This document shows positions 20,640-21,177 of a stretch of DNA of 21,177 nt, piece after piece (within the stretch, counting starts at the first letter, position 1; each line of letters opens with the position of its first letter). The notes under the pieces were generated by a model. The model ran no database searches. It saw only the letters and a list, made by a program, of their open reading frames with translations, and was not told where the DNA came from. The position numbers and the translations under genes are program-made. The DNA is taken from the NCBI GenBank assembly GCA_964595575.1, contig CAZQRA010000046.1:1-21177 (forward strand), given 5' to 3'. The DNA is from PALSA-612 sp964595575 (GTDB lineage Bacteria; Actinomycetota; Thermoleophilia; Gaiellales; Gaiellaceae).

Positions 20640-20945
20640 CTACTCGAACCACACGATGGTGGCCAGGATCACGTAGAGGGCGACGAGCGCCCACCCCTCG
20701 AAGGCCGGCGCCTTGCCGTCCCCGGTGATCTGCCACAGGGCGACCGCCATCACTGCCAAGGCCCCGATGTAGAGGGGGTTGACGACGAAGGTCAACCGCT
20801 CAGAGAAGAAGAGCGAGAGGAGGACGAGGGTGGGGTAGAGGAAGACGGCGATCTGGGCGACCGAGCTCTTCACCACCGACATGGCCAAGTCTGCCTGGCC
20901 CCTGGCGGCCAAGGTGATCCCCACCAGGTGCTCGACCGCGTTCCC
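20640..20945 (-). pseudogene. C-terminal fragment of a Ca2+/H+ antiporter (CaxA/ChaA type), truncated at an abrupt junction
   Basis: The last 101 residues of a calcium/proton exchanger. They start at the second repeat's ion-binding motif GNAVEH, then LVGITLAARGQADLAMSV, SSVAQIAVFLYPTLVLLSLFF, and two further hydrophobic segments ending ATIVWFE with stop TAG. In CAX proteins GNxxEH sits deep in the membrane core and is preceded by about 250 residues, none of which follow here. Beyond 20945 the frame runs into antisense nuoI, so a longer reading (to 21143) is not real protein. The break is more likely an assembly join than a natural truncation. It ends 12 bases from the convergent rluB. Confidence 0.82.
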
Positions 20946-20946
20946 G
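20943..20946. other. Breakpoint joining antiporter fragment to nuoI fragment
   Basis: To the left, the - strand reads antiporter up to GNAVEH. To the right, the + strand reads nuoI from PADCIHIV. The codon before PADC is TTC where NuoI needs TGC (Cys of the first cluster), so the join lies in the shared CCC. Both genes are cut within conserved cores. Confidence 0.75.
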
Positions 20947-21177
20947 GCGGACTGCATCCACATCGTGGCCGGCGAGTCGGACAACCGGGAGGTCGAGAAG
21001 GTCCCGGTCGTCTTCGAGGTGGACCACATCAAGTGCATCTTCTGCGGGTTCTGCGAGGAGGCCTGCCCCTGCGACGCGATCCGCCTGGACTCCGGGGAGC
21101 ATCGGGCCCCGGCGTACACCCGGGAGGGCGAGTTGACGGGCAAGGTGGACCTCTTGTCCCGCGGCGGCCTGTCCGTG
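20944..21177 (+). CDS. nuoI: NADH-quinone oxidoreductase subunit I, internal fragment
   Basis: Seventy-eight residues of the ferredoxin-like subunit of complex I, open at both ends. It reads PADCIHIVAGESDN, then VPVVFEVDHIKCIFCGFCEEACPCDAI, which contains the complete second 4Fe-4S motif CxxCxxCxxxCP. It continues through EHRAPAYTREGELTGKVDLLSRGG to the end of the window. The first cluster's leading cysteines are missing because of the junction at about 20944. The extra Cys after the second cluster (CPCDAI, where CPEDAI or CPVDAI is usual) is a minor oddity. Confidence 0.87.

Noticed and set aside
20946..21143. N-terminal extension of the antiporter frame on the - strand
   Set aside because: It is the reverse complement of clear NuoI coding sequence; residues there do not resemble a membrane antiporter.
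1..21177. CRISPR array, insertion sequence, prophage or defence island
   Set aside because: No regularly spaced direct repeats, transposase, integrase or phage genes are visible; the gene content is mainly housekeeping.

Overview
High-GC, densely packed bacterial DNA with many GTG starts. Gene content (ArgR, DnaE1-type polymerase, ScpA/ScpB, acetoin/pyruvate-type dehydrogenase complex, CapA-like protein) points to an actinobacterium, perhaps of the Thermoleophilia, but that assignment is inference from gene style, not a search. A run of 22 N at 218-239 and a broken gene-to-gene junction near 20945 indicate a draft or metagenome assembly.

Layout. 1-695: 3' end of pheT, interrupted by the N gap. 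862-1341: argR, with a palindrome over its promoter and start. 1357-2010 (-): unknown protein with an internal duplication, divergent from a 2-oxoacid dehydrogenase operon, E1alpha-E1beta-E2 (2035-5178, genes overlapping). 5302-6138 (-): sulfotransferase. 6237-7646: dihydrolipoyl dehydrogenase (E3), which completes the complex. 7713-7865: one-helix small protein. 7862-8821 (-): CapA-type protein. 8841-11230: four overlapping genes: an endonuclease V-like protein lacking most catalytic residues, a PEBP/YbhB protein, a TenA-like protein lacking the catalytic Cys, and an apparently intact TenA. 11259-12722: membrane-anchored fibronectin III plus glycosidase-like protein. 12775-16158: dnaE. 16178-16486 (-): HxlR regulator, divergent from doxX (16550-16960), with a palindrome between them. 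17057-17935: lgt. 17945-20627: scpA-scpB-thioredoxin/TPR-like-rluB. 20640-20945 (-): C-terminal third of a Ca2+/H+ antiporter, which joins abruptly to the second half of nuoI (+) running off the window.

Regulatory style. Nearly every gene at the head of a transcription unit has a TAnnnT (or nAnnnT) -10-like hexamer ending 5-10 bases before its start codon and no Shine-Dalgarno sequence, as expected of leaderless transcripts. Genes inside operons (scpB) and some others (lpd, the small protein, doxX) have clear ribosome binding sites. In two divergent pairs the opposing -10 elements overlap, and in two places the stop codon of the upstream gene forms the first half of the next -10.

No mobile element, CRISPR array, tRNA or rRNA was seen. 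There is no gene-free stretch longer than 300 bases; the longest is 696-861.
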